From assembly GCA_964615375.1 (NCBI GenBank), contig CAZTOW010000022.1, positions 1 to 64,000 of the forward strand: a stretch of DNA of 64,000 nucleotides, written 5' to 3'. The position numbers were made by a program, and so were the translations under genes. Below the pieces are notes generated by a model. It made no database searches, was not told the origin of the DNA, and was given only the letters and a program-made list of their open reading frames with translations. Below, in pieces: positions 1 to 8,879 of this stretch; the first letter of the stretch is position 1, and the number at the start of each line of letters is the position of its first letter. This DNA comes from CAZKWG01 sp964615375 (GTDB lineage: Bacteria > Myxococcota_A > UBA796 > CAZKWG01).

Positions 1-393
1 TACGCCTACGCGGAAATCCAACCCGAGAGAGGAGGTGACCCCTGGAATGTGGGATATGACATCGACGAACATCCCCGATTGAACGACGCCTGGCAGCTTG
101 CCGCTGCGCACGGCATCGAGCTCGCTATCTCGAACCCGTGCTTTGAGTTGTGGCTGCTCCTGCACTTCCGAGAGAGCCCCGGGGCGCGACATCGCCACGA
201 TGTTCAGGCGCTTCTGGTGACCTTCATGAGCGGACGCAAGAAGCGTCCAGAGATGACCTTGGTGCTCCCAGGCTACGAGGGAGCGAGAGCTCGGGCGGAG
301 CGGCTCGACCGAGATGCCGAAGCGATGGGGGAAGCCGGGCGCAATCCGACCACAGGCGTTTATCGGCTCACCGAGTCGATAAAGGGAAATTAA
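1..393 (+). CDS. RloB-like protein, C-terminal part (5' end outside window)
   Basis: The frame is open from base 1 and ends at 393, so only about the last 130 residues are present. The stretch DIDEHP, then about 25 residues later ISNPCFELWLLLHF, is the signature of the RloB family, in which conserved Asp and Glu residues are thought to form a nuclease-like (Toprim-like) site. RloB proteins are usually encoded next to an AAA ATPase (RloA) or within restriction and abortive-infection loci, so an ATPase just upstream of the window is expected. A GTG at 49 could be called as a start, but the conserved core begins before it, so this is a truncated view of a longer gene. Family assignment is good; a defence role is inferred from the family. 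Confidence 0.8.
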   Translation, partial: YAYAEIQPERGGDPWNVGYDIDEHPRLNDAWQLAAAHGIELAISNPCFELWLLLHFRESPGARHRHDVQALLVTFMSGRKKRPEMTLVLPGYEGARARAERLDRDAEAMGEAGRNPTTGVYRLTESIKGN

Positions 394-416
394 CGCCGTT
401 GAACTATCACCAGCGC

Positions 417-1274
417 TCAGGGCTTCGGGCTCCAGGCCCCGGTCCGGTTGTAGACGTCGACGCTCTGCTGGTCGAAGCCCACGCGCATCGGCTCGCCCGG
501 GGTGACGACGAGGGTGCCGCGCGCCCAGGTCTCGAACTCGGTGAAGTTCTTGATCTCGACGGTGTGGACGCCGGGGGCGAGTGTGGTGGACTTCTCCTTG
601 TCGTTCGTGCGGAACTCGGCCACCAGCTTGCCGTCCACGTAGACGTTGGACAGGTCGAAGCTGTCCTTCAGCACGAAGGTGACGGTCACCGGCGCGGTCG
701 AGGCCGGGGCCTGCGTCGGCGCGGGCTGACCCTCGCTCGGGCGCGCCACGCTCTCCAGGGCGCCGAGCTCGCAGCCGAGCGACACGCCCACCACGCAGCG
801 GGTGGCCTGGCCGGGGAGCACGTCCACCGTCCCTTGGAAGCGCACCGACGCCCCATCCCGCACCACCAGCGTGTGGGCCCCGGCGCTCGTCGCCAGCCCC
901 CGCGGCGGCGCGCTCACCCGCTGCCCGTCCAGCTCCACCACCGGGGCCGCCCCCGAGCCCGGCAGGCTGTGGACCTCCAGGCTCCCCTTCCCGCCGCTGG
1001 CCCGCGCGCTGACCAGGCGGTCCAGCGTGCTGCCCCGCAGCGTGAGCCGCGCCTCCTGGTCCCCGCTCACGGCGACGAGGGCCTCGCCCAGCGGCGCCCC
1101 GTCCAGCCCGCTGAGCCGCAGGTGGTGGACCCCGTCGTCGACGTCCGCGGTCGCCGCCCGCGCCCGCAGATCGAAGGGCACGTCCACCCCGTTGACCCGC
1201 ACCTGCACAGGCCGGTCCGCGTCCACCCGGATCGTGCCCGCCAGGGCGAGCCCGCACATCGTCACCAGCAGCAT
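417..1274 (-). CDS. secreted PEGA-like beta-sandwich protein
   Basis: 285-residue exported protein. The ATG at 1274 has an AGGAG ribosome site about 8 bases upstream and is followed by a short hydrophobic leader (MLLVTMCGLALAG). The mature part holds several short beta repeats of PEGA type: a ligand-like VRVNGVDV near the N terminus, VVELDGQRV in the middle, and VYVDGKLV followed by LAPGVHTVEI near the C terminus. A Pro/Ala/Thr linker separates the last unit. PEGA-like domains occur at the surface or in the periplasm of Myxococcota and often follow kinases. No catalytic motif is visible and the function is unknown. The upstream ATG at 1769 in this frame lies antisense to the next gene and is rejected. 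Confidence 0.6.
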   Translation of the reverse strand: MLLVTMCGLALAGTIRVDADRPVQVRVNGVDVPFDLRARAATADVDDGVHHLRLSGLDGAPLGEALVAVSGDQEARLTLRGSTLDRLVSARASGGKGSLEVHSLPGSGAAPVVELDGQRVSAPPRGLATSAGAHTLVVRDGASVRFQGTVDVLPGQATRCVVGVSLGCELGALESVARPSEGQPAPTQAPASTAPVTVTFVLKDSFDLSNVYVDGKLVAEFRTNDKEKSTTLAPGVHTVEIKNFTEFETWARGTLVVTPGEPMRVGFDQQSVDVYNRTGAWSPKP

Positions 1275-1364
1275 GTCGCGCTCCTGCGTCGTGGGAGCAT
1301 GACACGGCGCGGGCCGGGGCGCTTCCACGGTCGCCAAGGCGCGACCCCCGTAGACAGACGCGGT

Positions 1365-1382
1365 CTTGTCAGAATCTTGACC
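1365..1382 (+). promoter_or_regulatory. repeated upstream motif CTTGTC-N3-ATCTTGACC, copy 1
   Basis: An 18-base element 37 bases before the ATG at 1420. A second copy with 16 of 18 identical bases lies at 14199-14216, 42 bases before another exported-protein start. It may be a promoter element or an activator site. A -10-like TACACT at 1393-1398 follows, but the spacing from TTGACC is too short for a classical sigma-70 pair. Confidence 0.3.
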
Positions 1383-1419
1383 CGGCCGCGCGTACACTGG
1401 ACGCCGGGAGGTATGAATC

Positions 1420-4400
1420 ATGCACCTGCTCCCCGTCGCTCCGCTGGCCGCGATCCTCGCGTTGGACAGCCTCCCGGCCCCCGGCACGGAGCGCCTGGAC
1501 GCGGCCCCCGCGCTGGGCGACATCGACGGTGACGGTGTGGACGATCTCCTGCTCGGCGCCTCCGAGGAGCCCGCGCTCACCGGGCAGGGCGCGGTCTGGT
1601 GGGCGCCCGGCGGCGCCGACGGGCTCGATCTCGCGGGGGCCGAGGCCCTGAGCGTGACGCTGAGCGCGGACCAGATCCTGGGCCGCGGGGTGGGGCTCGC
1701 GGACATGAACGGGGACGGCGCGCTGGATCTGGCCGCGACCGTGTTGGACGGCGAGTCGAGCGAGCACATCCTCCTCTGGACGGGCGCCGCGGGCGGGCCC
1801 GGGGACGCCGTCCCCGCCGAGATCGTGCCGCCCTTCGACTGCGCCTCCCGGGTGGACTGGTCCTACGACGTCAGCCCCACCCAGAGGCTCACCAGTCTCG
1901 GGGACACCAACGGCGACGGGCTCGCCGATCTCGGCTTTCACACCTGGTCCTACGACGACCGCGACGCCCCGGCCTACGAGACCTGCGGCATGCGAAACGT
2001 GCTGCTGGGGGACGCGCTGGAGCCGGGCGCGGACGGCGTCCTGCTCAACCTCTACGTGCGCGCCAGCGGCGAGGACGGCGAGTGCGTCTCCGCCGGGTTG
2101 GGCGCCGCCGGGGATCTCGACGGGGACGGCTACGACGACGCGGTGGTGGGCTGCCCGGAGGTCAACGACGGGACGGGCGCGCTGAGCGTCTACCTCGGCA
2201 CGCCGGAGGGCACGGACACCTACCCGGCGCAGGATCTGGTCCTGCCGCCCTTTCGCGCCCTGGGCGAGCGCACGTCCGCCCTGGGGGATCGCGACGGAGA
2301 CGGCCACGCGGAGCTGGCCGTGACCGCCTACGCCGACGCCTACGTCTGGATCGCGCTCGCGGGCCAGCCCGGCGGCCTCGACGAGGTCCCGCTTCGGGTG
2401 GAGCGCCTCGGCGAGGCCGACTCCCGCGGCGCCACCGCCGGGCTCCTCGCCCTCGATCTCCTGTTCGGCGCGGGCGATCTCGACGGGGACGGCCTGCTGG
2501 ACCTCGTCTATGCCCAGGGGGACGTCAAGGGCGACACGCCGCTCATGGCCCTCTCGGGCGCCGGCCCGCTGGAGGAGCCCGCCCAGCTCAGCCTCGCGGG
2601 GAGCACCTTCGCGGCCGGAGAGCGCGGCCCCGCCCGCCACGGCGACGTCAACGGCGACGGCCTCGACGACGTGGTCTGGACCCGGCCGACGGCCTCGCTC
2701 GACGCGCAGATCGCGCAGTTGCTCAGCGCCCCCGAGGAGGACGACGAGGTGGACGACGAGGAGCCCGCGTCTGCGACCTGCCTGCCCGACCTCGACGATG
2801 ACGGCGCGGCCGGCTCCGGCGAGGTGCTCAGCGCGGACGCCGACTGCGACGACGCGGGCGAGGCCTCGGCCGAGGTCGAGGCCGACTGCGACGACGCCGA
2901 CCCCACCGTCTCCCCCCATGCGCCCGAGCGCCCCGGGGACGGCGTGGATCAGGACTGCGACGGCGTGGAGCGCTGCTACGTGGACGCCGACGGCGACGGC
3001 TACCGCCCGGACGGCGGCGCGCTGGTCGTGGGCGTCGGGACGGCCTGCGACGGCCCCGGCGAGGCCCTGGCCAGCCAGCCGGACGGCGACTGCGACGACG
3101 GCGACCCGGCCGTCTCTCCCGGCGCCAGCGAGCTCGCGGGCGACGGCGTGGACCAGGACTGTGACGGGACGGAGCGCTGCGCCGCGGACGCCGATCACGA
3201 CGGCTACCGCCCCGATGAGGGCGAGGAGCTCGAGAGCGAGGACGACGACTGCGACGATCTGGGCGAGGCGTGGTCCAGCCAGCCGGCGGGCGACTGCGAC
3301 GACCGGGACGACCAGGCCTCGCCGGTGGGGGTGGAGGTGCCGGGGGACGGCGTGGACCAGGACTGCGACGGAGGCGACCTCCCGGCGGACGGCGCCGAGT
3401 CTCCCGGCTGCGCGACCGGCGGCGGGCGCGTGAGCTGGCTCGCCCTGCTCCCGCTGCTGGCGCTGCTCCGGCGCCGCGCACAGATCGTCAGCCGCGCCCG
3501 GCGCGCCCGACGATCTGTTGCCTCTCCAGGGGGAGAACCCTCCTGCGAGGGTTCTCCCCCTTCGGCCGGGCGCTCATCGCGAGCGCGCCCGGCCTGCCCC
3601 CTCTCCCGCCAGGAGGCGGGCGGTCCCTCGATGATCAAGGTCTGGGCCCTGCTCCTGGCGGGCTGCACGGTGGAGCGAGGGCCTGCGGCGGAGCGTCGAG
3701 ACGTAGAAACTAATATTGTTAGCCATCAATATACGGGCACCTACGCCTACGATGACCGCGCCGCCACTCTGGCCGGCGAGGGCTACGGCGCCTCCGGAGG
3801 CGGCGACGCCGACGGGGACGGCTACGCCGACGCGCTGCTGTTCATCGGCCCGAGCAGCTCCGCCAGCAGCGCATCCGCGGCCGGCGTGGACCTCTTCCTG
3901 GGCCCCTTCAACACCCTCTACGTGGCCGACGAGGATCTGAGGTTCCCCGTCCCCAGCACCTCCTCCGCCTACGCGCGCACCTGGGGAGACAGCGCCAGCG
4001 TCGAGGGGGACGCCGACGGCGACGGGCAGGCCGACGTCTGGATCGCCTGGTCGTCCGAGCGCATGCTCTACCTCGTGACGGACGGCTCGGAGACGCCCGC
4101 GGACTGGAGCTCCGTGAGCTCCGCGCCTGCTGGCGCCACCGTCTCGCGTAGGCTGGCGGTCCCCGGCGACATGGACGGCGACGGGCTCGACGAGGCCGCG
4201 CAGGTCTACGCCGTCTCCAGCGCGGGCACGGCCCAGATCTTCGCAGGCAGCACGCTCGGGCTCGACGAGCCGCTCAGCGTCGCCTCCCCGAGCGGGCTCA
4301 ACGCCAGCGGCGCGACCCTCGCCCCCGGCGGGGATCTGAACGCCGACGGCTACGCCGACCTCCTGCTGGGCACACCAGGCGGGACCGGCGCCCTGAGCGA

Positions 4401-5943
4401 GATCCTCGGCGGCGCCGACCTGAGCGCCGCGGTCTGGACGAAGGTGCGGGAGGGCGCCTCGCGTGAGGCGCTCGGGGCCAGCGTGAGCACGGCCGGCGAC
4501 TACGACGGCGACGGCTACGACGACGTCGTGGCGGGCTCCAGCGGCGCGGAGACCGTCTCCATCCTGCTGAGCGACGGCACCGGCGCGCTGACGCTCACCC
4601 GCACCCTCGACAGCGAGGCCGACGATCCCACGGGGCTCGGGAGCCTGGTGGTCGGCGGCCAGGATCTGGACCAGGACGGCTACGGCGACCTGATCTACCG
4701 CGACTACTACGACGACGAGGATGACCGCACCCGGAAGTACAACCTCGTCGCCTTCTCGATGGTCCGCTCCAGCGTCGGCCACTACGTGGATCCTTCGCTG
4801 TCCAGGACCTTCGCGTCCTCGGTCGTCATGACCCCGGATCTGGACGGGGACGCCTACCCCGACGTGCTGATCACGGGCGCCACGACCGGCGGCGTGAGCC
4901 TCTACCGCGGCTATGCCGACCTGGACGAGGACGGCTTCTCCTCGCGCTTCGACTGCGACGACGCCGACGACGGCGTCCACCCCCTCGCGGAGGAGGACCC
5001 GGCCAGCGCGGGCGACCAGGACTGTGACGGCTACGAGATCTGCGCCGCGGACGCCGACGCCGACGGCTTCCGCGGGGAGGGGGAGGTCGCGAGCGAGGAC
5101 GCCGACTGCGAGGACCCCGGCGAGGCCGACCCCTCCGCTTCTGAGGACTGCGACGACGCCGACGCCGCCGTCCACGCCGGGGCGACCGAGCTGCCCGGCG
5201 ACGGCGTCGACGCGGACTGTGACGGCGTGGAGCGCTGCTACGTGGACGCGGACGCCGATGGCTACCGGACGGACGAGACCGAGGCCGGAGACGCCGACTG
5301 CGAGGATCCGCGCGAGGCCCTGGCCAGCGCGCCCGACGGCGACTGCGACGACGCCGACAGGCAGGTCCACCCGGGCGCCGACGAGGGCGTGGGCGACGGG
5401 GTGGACCAGGACTGTGACGGGGCCGAGCGCTGCTACGCCGACGCGGACGCCGACGGCTTCACGGGCGGAGACACGGTGAGCGGCGACCTCGACTGCGTGG
5501 GCGCGCTCGACGCCTCCGCCCCCGACGGCGACTGCGACGACGCCGACGCCACGGTCCACCCCGGCGCCGAGGAGAGCCCCGGCGACGGCCTCGACACCAC
5601 CTGCGACGGCCGCGAGCGCTGCTTCATCGACGCGGACGGCGACGGCCACCGCACGACCAGCCCCTTGCTGGTCTGGAGCGAGGACGCCGACTGCGAGGAC
5701 GCCGGCGAGGCGCTGGCGACCCTGCCCGCGGACGACTGCGACGACGCCGACCCCGCCGTGATCTCCTGCGCGGAGGCCGACAGCGGCGACGAGCCGAGCC
5801 CCGGCTGCAGCGCCGGGGGTGGCCGGTCGGGCCCCTGGGGCCTCGCGCTGGCCCTGGCCCTCGCGGCGAGGCGCGCCCGCGCTCGACCTGCGGTGAGCCA
5901 GCGCCGGCGCCGGGGGAGCTTGCAGGGGCGCTGCCCGCGCTAG
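1420..5943 (+). CDS. giant FG-GAP / MopE-repeat surface protein, two complete units read as one ORF
   Basis: The frame codes for 1507 residues; the ATG at 1420 has GGGAGG 8 bases upstream and a short export-like leader. Unit 1 (residues 1-737) has FG-GAP/integrin-type repeats (DIDGDGVDDLLLG and similar), then MopE-type metal-binding repeats (DCDDGDP...GDGVDQDCDG), and ends in a MYXO-CTERM-like tail: Cys664, a hydrophobic run, then RRR at 684-686. Unit 2 begins at Met738 with a textbook lipoprotein signal (ALLLAGC), followed by more FG-GAP repeats, four or more MopE repeats and another Cys-Gly-rich/hydrophobic/Arg tail. No stop codon separates the units, although two strong hairpins lie between them (3529-3594). 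Either this is a genuine fusion, or two genes whose separating stop was lost by mutation or sequence error. The repeats should bind Ca2+ or other metals at the cell surface; the specific role is unknown. Confidence 0.75.
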   Translation: MHLLPVAPLAAILALDSLPAPGTERLDAAPALGDIDGDGVDDLLLGASEEPALTGQGAVWWAPGGADGLDLAGAEALSVTLSADQILGRGVGLADMNGDGALDLAATVLDGESSEHILLWTGAAGGPGDAVPAEIVPPFDCASRVDWSYDVSPTQRLTSLGDTNGDGLADLGFHTWSYDDRDAPAYETCGMRNVLLGDALEPGADGVLLNLYVRASGEDGECVSAGLGAAGDLDGDGYDDAVVGCPEVNDGTGALSVYLGTPEGTDTYPAQDLVLPPFRALGERTSALGDRDGDGHAELAVTAYADAYVWIALAGQPGGLDEVPLRVERLGEADSRGATAGLLALDLLFGAGDLDGDGLLDLVYAQGDVKGDTPLMALSGAGPLEEPAQLSLAGSTFAAGERGPARHGDVNGDGLDDVVWTRPTASLDAQIAQLLSAPEEDDEVDDEEPASATCLPDLDDDGAAGSGEVLSADADCDDAGEASAEVEADCDDADPTVSPHAPERPGDGVDQDCDGVERCYVDADGDGYRPDGGALVVGVGTACDGPGEALASQPDGDCDDGDPAVSPGASELAGDGVDQDCDGTERCAADADHDGYRPDEGEELESEDDDCDDLGEAWSSQPAGDCDDRDDQASPVGVEVPGDGVDQDCDGGDLPADGAESPGCATGGGRVSWLALLPLLALLRRRAQIVSRARRARRSVASPGGEPSCEGSPPSAGRSSRARPACPLSRQEAGGPSMIKVWALLLAGCTVERGPAAERRDVETNIVSHQYTGTYAYDDRAATLAGEGYGASGGGDADGDGYADALLFIGPSSSASSASAAGVDLFLGPFNTLYVADEDLRFPVPSTSSAYARTWGDSASVEGDADGDGQADVWIAWSSERMLYLVTDGSETPADWSSVSSAPAGATVSRRLAVPGDMDGDGLDEAAQVYAVSSAGTAQIFAGSTLGLDEPLSVASPSGLNASGATLAPGGDLNADGYADLLLGTPGGTGALSEILGGADLSAAVWTKVREGASREALGASVSTAGDYDGDGYDDVVAGSSGAETVSILLSDGTGALTLTRTLDSEADDPTGLGSLVVGGQDLDQDGYGDLIYRDYYDDEDDRTRKYNLVAFSMVRSSVGHYVDPSLSRTFASSVVMTPDLDGDAYPDVLITGATTGGVSLYRGYADLDEDGFSSRFDCDDADDGVHPLAEEDPASAGDQDCDGYEICAADADADGFRGEGEVASEDADCEDPGEADPSASEDCDDADAAVHAGATELPGDGVDADCDGVERCYVDADADGYRTDETEAGDADCEDPREALASAPDGDCDDADRQVHPGADEGVGDGVDQDCDGAERCYADADADGFTGGDTVSGDLDCVGALDASAPDGDCDDADATVHPGAEESPGDGLDTTCDGRERCFIDADGDGHRTTSPLLVWSEDADCEDAGEALATLPADDCDDADPAVISCAEADSGDEPSPGCSAGGGRSGPWGLALALALAARRARARPAVSQRRRRGSLQGRCPR
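3529..3560 (+). terminator. perfect 14-bp hairpin between the two units
   Basis: GGGGGAGAACCCTC at 3529-3542 pairs perfectly with GAGGGTTCTCCCCC at 3547-3560 across a 4-base CTGC loop. It has the shape of an intrinsic terminator without a T-run. It lies after the first unit's sorting tail and before the second unit's lipoprotein start, where a terminator would separate two genes, yet it is inside an open frame. Confidence 0.55.
3564..3594 (+). terminator. second GC-rich hairpin of the same intergenic-like segment
   Basis: GGCCGGGCGC at 3564-3573 pairs with GCGCCCGGCC at 3585-3594; the arms extend inward through GCTC and GAGC with one bulge. It directly follows the 3529-3560 hairpin. The tandem arrangement suggests a terminator or mobile palindromic repeat; no T-run follows. 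Confidence 0.4.
3631..5943 (+). other. alternative start: second FG-GAP/MopE unit as an independent lipoprotein
   Basis: The ATG at 3631 is preceded by AGGAGG at 3611-3616 (14 bases away) and begins a lipoprotein signal with Cys at position 12. It would give a 770-residue lipoprotein in the same frame as the 1420 gene. FG-GAP repeats fill roughly the first half, MopE-type DCDDAD...DGVDQDCDG repeats follow, and a Cys/Gly-rich tail with a hydrophobic run and Arg-rich end closes it. An AT-rich patch (about 3706-3733) lies just after the signal peptide. If the first unit truly ends near 3490, this is the proper start of a separate gene. Confidence 0.5.
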
Positions 5944-5962
5944 GATGCTCCCGCGGGGCTCG

Positions 5963-6619
5963 TTAGAGTTGAATCTCCCAGGTCAGCGTGAGCAGCTCCT
6001 GTACGCCCCGGGCCTTGTGCGCCGGGCTCGGCTCCGAGAGGCAGCGGTGCCGCTCCTCGCGTGGGCGACCCGCGTAGAGCGTCGCGACCTCCTCGCTGGT
6101 GACGCTGAAGGGTGGCCCGTGACCCTCATCGGGGCCGATGTCGAAGGTGTTGAGCAGCAGCCTCGCCCCAGGGAGCAGGCGGCTCAGGTTCGCCGCGTAG
6201 GCCGCGCGCGCGTCGCGCGGCAGGGCGACCAGGGCGGCGCGATCCCAGACGTGCGTGATCGTGCTCAGGCGCTCGCCCAGGCTCTCCAGGGCGAAGATGT
6301 CGCCTTGAAGGAGGGTCAGTCGCGGAAGCTCCGGCGCGGTCCAGGCCGTGTACGCGCCCGTGGTCGCGCGGGAGGCCGACAGGCCACGCTCCGCGAAGAA
6401 GGCCGCGACCGCCGCCTCCACCAGCTCCACCCCCAGCACGGGAGCGCGCTCGGCCAGCCAGAGGAGGTCCAGGGACTTGCCACACAGCGGCACCAGCACC
6501 GCCCCGGGCTGCTCGCCCAGCCAGCGCGCCCCCTCTCTGACCAGATCCTCGTGGACCTCGCTCTGGTGAAAGCCGATCTGTCCTGCATCCCAACGCGCTC
6601 TCCAGAACTGCTCCTCCAT
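5963..6619 (-). CDS. tpm: thiopurine S-methyltransferase
   Basis: 218 residues, the normal length for bacterial TPMT. The opening FWRARWDAGQIGFHQ, then VLVPLCGKSLDLLWLAE and the following VLGVELVEAAVAAFF, are the conserved SAM-binding core of this family. The enzyme transfers methyl from S-adenosylmethionine to thiopurines and, in bacteria, to selenium or tellurium compounds; it is cytosolic. It is divergent to the beta-helix lipoprotein gene at 6707 and its 3' end nearly abuts the giant gene ending at 5943. Good family match; the natural substrate is unknown. Confidence 0.88.
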   Translation of the reverse strand: MEEQFWRARWDAGQIGFHQSEVHEDLVREGARWLGEQPGAVLVPLCGKSLDLLWLAERAPVLGVELVEAAVAAFFAERGLSASRATTGAYTAWTAPELPRLTLLQGDIFALESLGERLSTITHVWDRAALVALPRDARAAYAANLSRLLPGARLLLNTFDIGPDEGHGPPFSVTSEEVATLYAGRPREERHRCLSEPSPAHKARGVQELLTLTWEIQL

Positions 6620-6706
6620 GGGCCCTCCCGAGCGCCTTCGGGTAACCTGAAGGGCAGCGCGGGTCGCGCGCCGCGCAGCTATGCTGGGGGGACCGCTGGA
6701 GCCCTG

Positions 6707-7921
6707 ATGCGCCCTCTGCTTCTGCTCCTCGCCGCCTGCGCCGATGACAAGGGCGAGCTCGCCGATCTCCTCGAGCCCGACCCCGAGCCCCCCTGCGCCG
6801 ACGGCACCTGGTCAGGCTGGACCGCGGCGGAGGGCCTGGTCCACGTCTCGACGAGCGGGGACGACGCCACCGCGGACGGGAGCGCCGAGGCCCCCTTCGC
6901 CACCCTCGGCGCCGCGCTCCAGTCGCTGCGCGGGAAGGGGGGTGACCAGAAGGTCGCGCTGGGGCCGGGCACCTTCCAGACCGTGCGCACCTTGAAGCAG
7001 GCGGACGCCGCCGGCTCGCTGACGGTCCAGGGATGCTCGGCCGACGAGACGGAGCTGCTGGGCGTCTTCGAGAGTCAGACGCAGTCCGCCCTGGCCATCG
7101 AGGGCCCCAGCGCCGTCGCCCTGCGTCGCCTGCGCCTGGTCGCCGACGGGGGCGGGCTGGTGGTCCGCGCGGGCGGGCGCGCGACCCTCGACGAGCTGCG
7201 CGTGCAGGACGTACAGGGCTTCGGCGTGGGCGTCATCGGGCAGGACACGACCGCCAGCCTCACGGACGTGGAGATCCTGAGCCCGGGCGCCGCTCGACGC
7301 TGGACGCTGGACGGCTGGGGCCTGCTGGTCACGGGGGCGAGCGTGCAGGCGGAGCGGCTGAAGGTGCAGGGGGCCCGGTCCATGGGCGTCTACGTCAACG
7401 GCGGCTCCCTGAAGGCCACCGGGCTGGTGGTGGACGGCGTGGAGGACACGGGCCTCGGCCGACGGGGCTTCGGCGTCTACGCGCGGGACGCCTCGTCGAT
7501 CACGCTCAGCGACTGCGCCGTCTCGCGGGTGGCGGCGGCCGGCGTCGTGCTGATCAACGTCGAGAGCAGCGCCATCACCGGCTGCGCGGTCAGCGACGTC
7601 ACCGCCAACAGCACGGGGGGCGGCGACGGGATCGTGGTCACCAACCAGTACGGCGCCGAGGGCCCCTTCGTCACCACGCTCACCGGGAACACCGTGACCC
7701 GGGCGGCGCGCATGGGCATCGCCGTCTCCGGGGTCACGGCCACCTTGAGCGGGAACACGGCGGGCGCGGACAACGGCCTCGTGGTGGAGGGGAGCTCCGT
7801 CTTCGCCGACGCGGGCGCCGCGGTCAGCGGGGACACGACGGCCCCCTTCGATCGGGACGAGCAGGCGCTCCTCCAGGCCTACGCCCGCTGGGGCCGCCCC
7901 ATCGGCGCGAACGAGCCGTGA
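6707..7921 (+). CDS. right-handed beta-helix lipoprotein
   Basis: 404 residues from the ATG at 6707, which opens a short lipoprotein signal with lipobox LAAC (Cys11). After an acidic linker comes the pattern VHVSTSGDDATADGSAEAPF, the usual entry to a pectate-lyase-like parallel beta-helix (DUF1565 type), followed by repeated rungs with Asn/Ser/Val ladders (SSITLSDCAVSRV, SSAITGCAVSDV, TLTGNTVTRA). Such proteins bind or cleave polysaccharides, or are structural. No catalytic triad of a specific lyase family is recognisable. It stands alone between the divergent tpm and the convergent WYL regulator. TATGCT at 6680-6685 could be a -10 element. Confidence 0.72.
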   Translation: MRPLLLLLAACADDKGELADLLEPDPEPPCADGTWSGWTAAEGLVHVSTSGDDATADGSAEAPFATLGAALQSLRGKGGDQKVALGPGTFQTVRTLKQADAAGSLTVQGCSADETELLGVFESQTQSALAIEGPSAVALRRLRLVADGGGLVVRAGGRATLDELRVQDVQGFGVGVIGQDTTASLTDVEILSPGAARRWTLDGWGLLVTGASVQAERLKVQGARSMGVYVNGGSLKATGLVVDGVEDTGLGRRGFGVYARDASSITLSDCAVSRVAAAGVVLINVESSAITGCAVSDVTANSTGGGDGIVVTNQYGAEGPFVTTLTGNTVTRAARMGIAVSGVTATLSGNTAGADNGLVVEGSSVFADAGAAVSGDTTAPFDRDEQALLQAYARWGRPIGANEP

Positions 7922-7934
7922 CGGGCCTTATCGA

Positions 7935-8861
7935 TTAACCTTTATGAGTCCAGGCCGAGGCCAGCTCTCGCAGCCTGGCCTGGAGCGCCTCCGGCCCCAG
8001 CACCCGGGCCTCCGCCCCCAGCAGCGCCAGCTGGGAGAGCGCGATCTCCTCCTGCTGGAAGTCCACTGCGCAGCCTCCGGCCACGATCCCCGCCCGCTCC
8101 TCCAGCGGGCGCAGGGCCCGCAGCCGCGCCGCCCCCGCCTCCGTGAGCGCGAGCTCGACCGGGTAGCGCGGGCGGGTGCGCTCGAATTCCTCGCAGTGGG
8201 CGCGCCAGACCGCGGGCAGGTCCAGCTCCGGGCGCGTGAAGCCCTCGGGCAGGATCTCCGCCGAGATCACCCGGTCCCCGCGGAAGATCCGCTGTCCCTC
8301 CTCGGTCCCGGCCAGCAGGTACCAGCGCTCGCCCTTCACCACCAGCGCCAGCGCGTCCACCACCCGCGGCGGCGCCTCGGGCGTCCGGTAGCCCAGCCGC
8401 ACGCGCCGGTCCGTCCAGACCGCCTCGCGCAGGGTCTCCAGGTGCGGCGGCGGGGCGCGCGCGCTCCACCAGGGGGAGGGATCGACCAGCAGGCGCTGGC
8501 GGGCGGCCTCGGCCTGCGCCCGCTGCACCGCGGGGAGCGCCGCCAGGATCTTGCCGATGGCGTCCCGAAGCGGCGTCTCCAGCGCTACATCGGCCAGCGC
8601 GCCCGGCACCATCAGCGCCGCCAGCCCCGACACCTCCGCCGTCGTGAGCCCGCCCGGCACCCGCCCCCAGCCCCGGGCCAGCGCGATCCCGCCCTCCGCC
8701 CCGCGGGTGGTCTCCACCGGGATCCCCGCCTCCTCCAGCGCGTCGAGGTCGCGGAACAGCGTCCGCTCCGAGATCTCCAGCCGCTCGGCCAGGGCCCGCG
8801 CGGTGCGCCGCCGACCGTCCGAGAGCGTGAGGATGAGGCGCAGCAGTCGCTCGGCGCGCAT
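7935..8861 (-). CDS. WYL-domain transcriptional regulator (DeoR/YafY type)
   Basis: 308 residues. The N-terminal helix-turn-helix (RLLRLILTLSDGRRRTARAL, then ERLEISERTLFRDLDALEEAG) is the classic YafY-type HTH. The C-terminal half carries a WYL domain with GERWYLLAG, and a C-terminal extension ends ...LRELASAWTHKG. WYL proteins sense small molecules or nucleic acids and usually control an adjacent gene. The start ATG at 8861 faces the SDR gene at 8946, and the 84-base gap contains a perfect 11-5-11 palindrome (8880-8906), the obvious candidate operator. The longer upstream frame reads antisense through the SDR gene and is not used. Confidence 0.85.
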   Translation of the reverse strand: MRAERLLRLILTLSDGRRRTARALAERLEISERTLFRDLDALEEAGIPVETTRGAEGGIALARGWGRVPGGLTTAEVSGLAALMVPGALADVALETPLRDAIGKILAALPAVQRAQAEAARQRLLVDPSPWWSARAPPPHLETLREAVWTDRRVRLGYRTPEAPPRVVDALALVVKGERWYLLAGTEEGQRIFRGDRVISAEILPEGFTRPELDLPAVWRAHCEEFERTRPRYPVELALTEAGAARLRALRPLEERAGIVAGGCAVDFQQEEIALSQLALLGAEARVLGPEALQARLRELASAWTHKG

Positions 8862-8879
8862 TTTTTTCGAGCCCCCGAT

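Noticed and set aside
1377..1398. TTGACC and TACACT as a sigma-70 promoter before the first giant gene
   Set aside because: Spacing is only 10 bases; TTGTCA with TACACT would be 21 bases. Kept only as a repeated motif.
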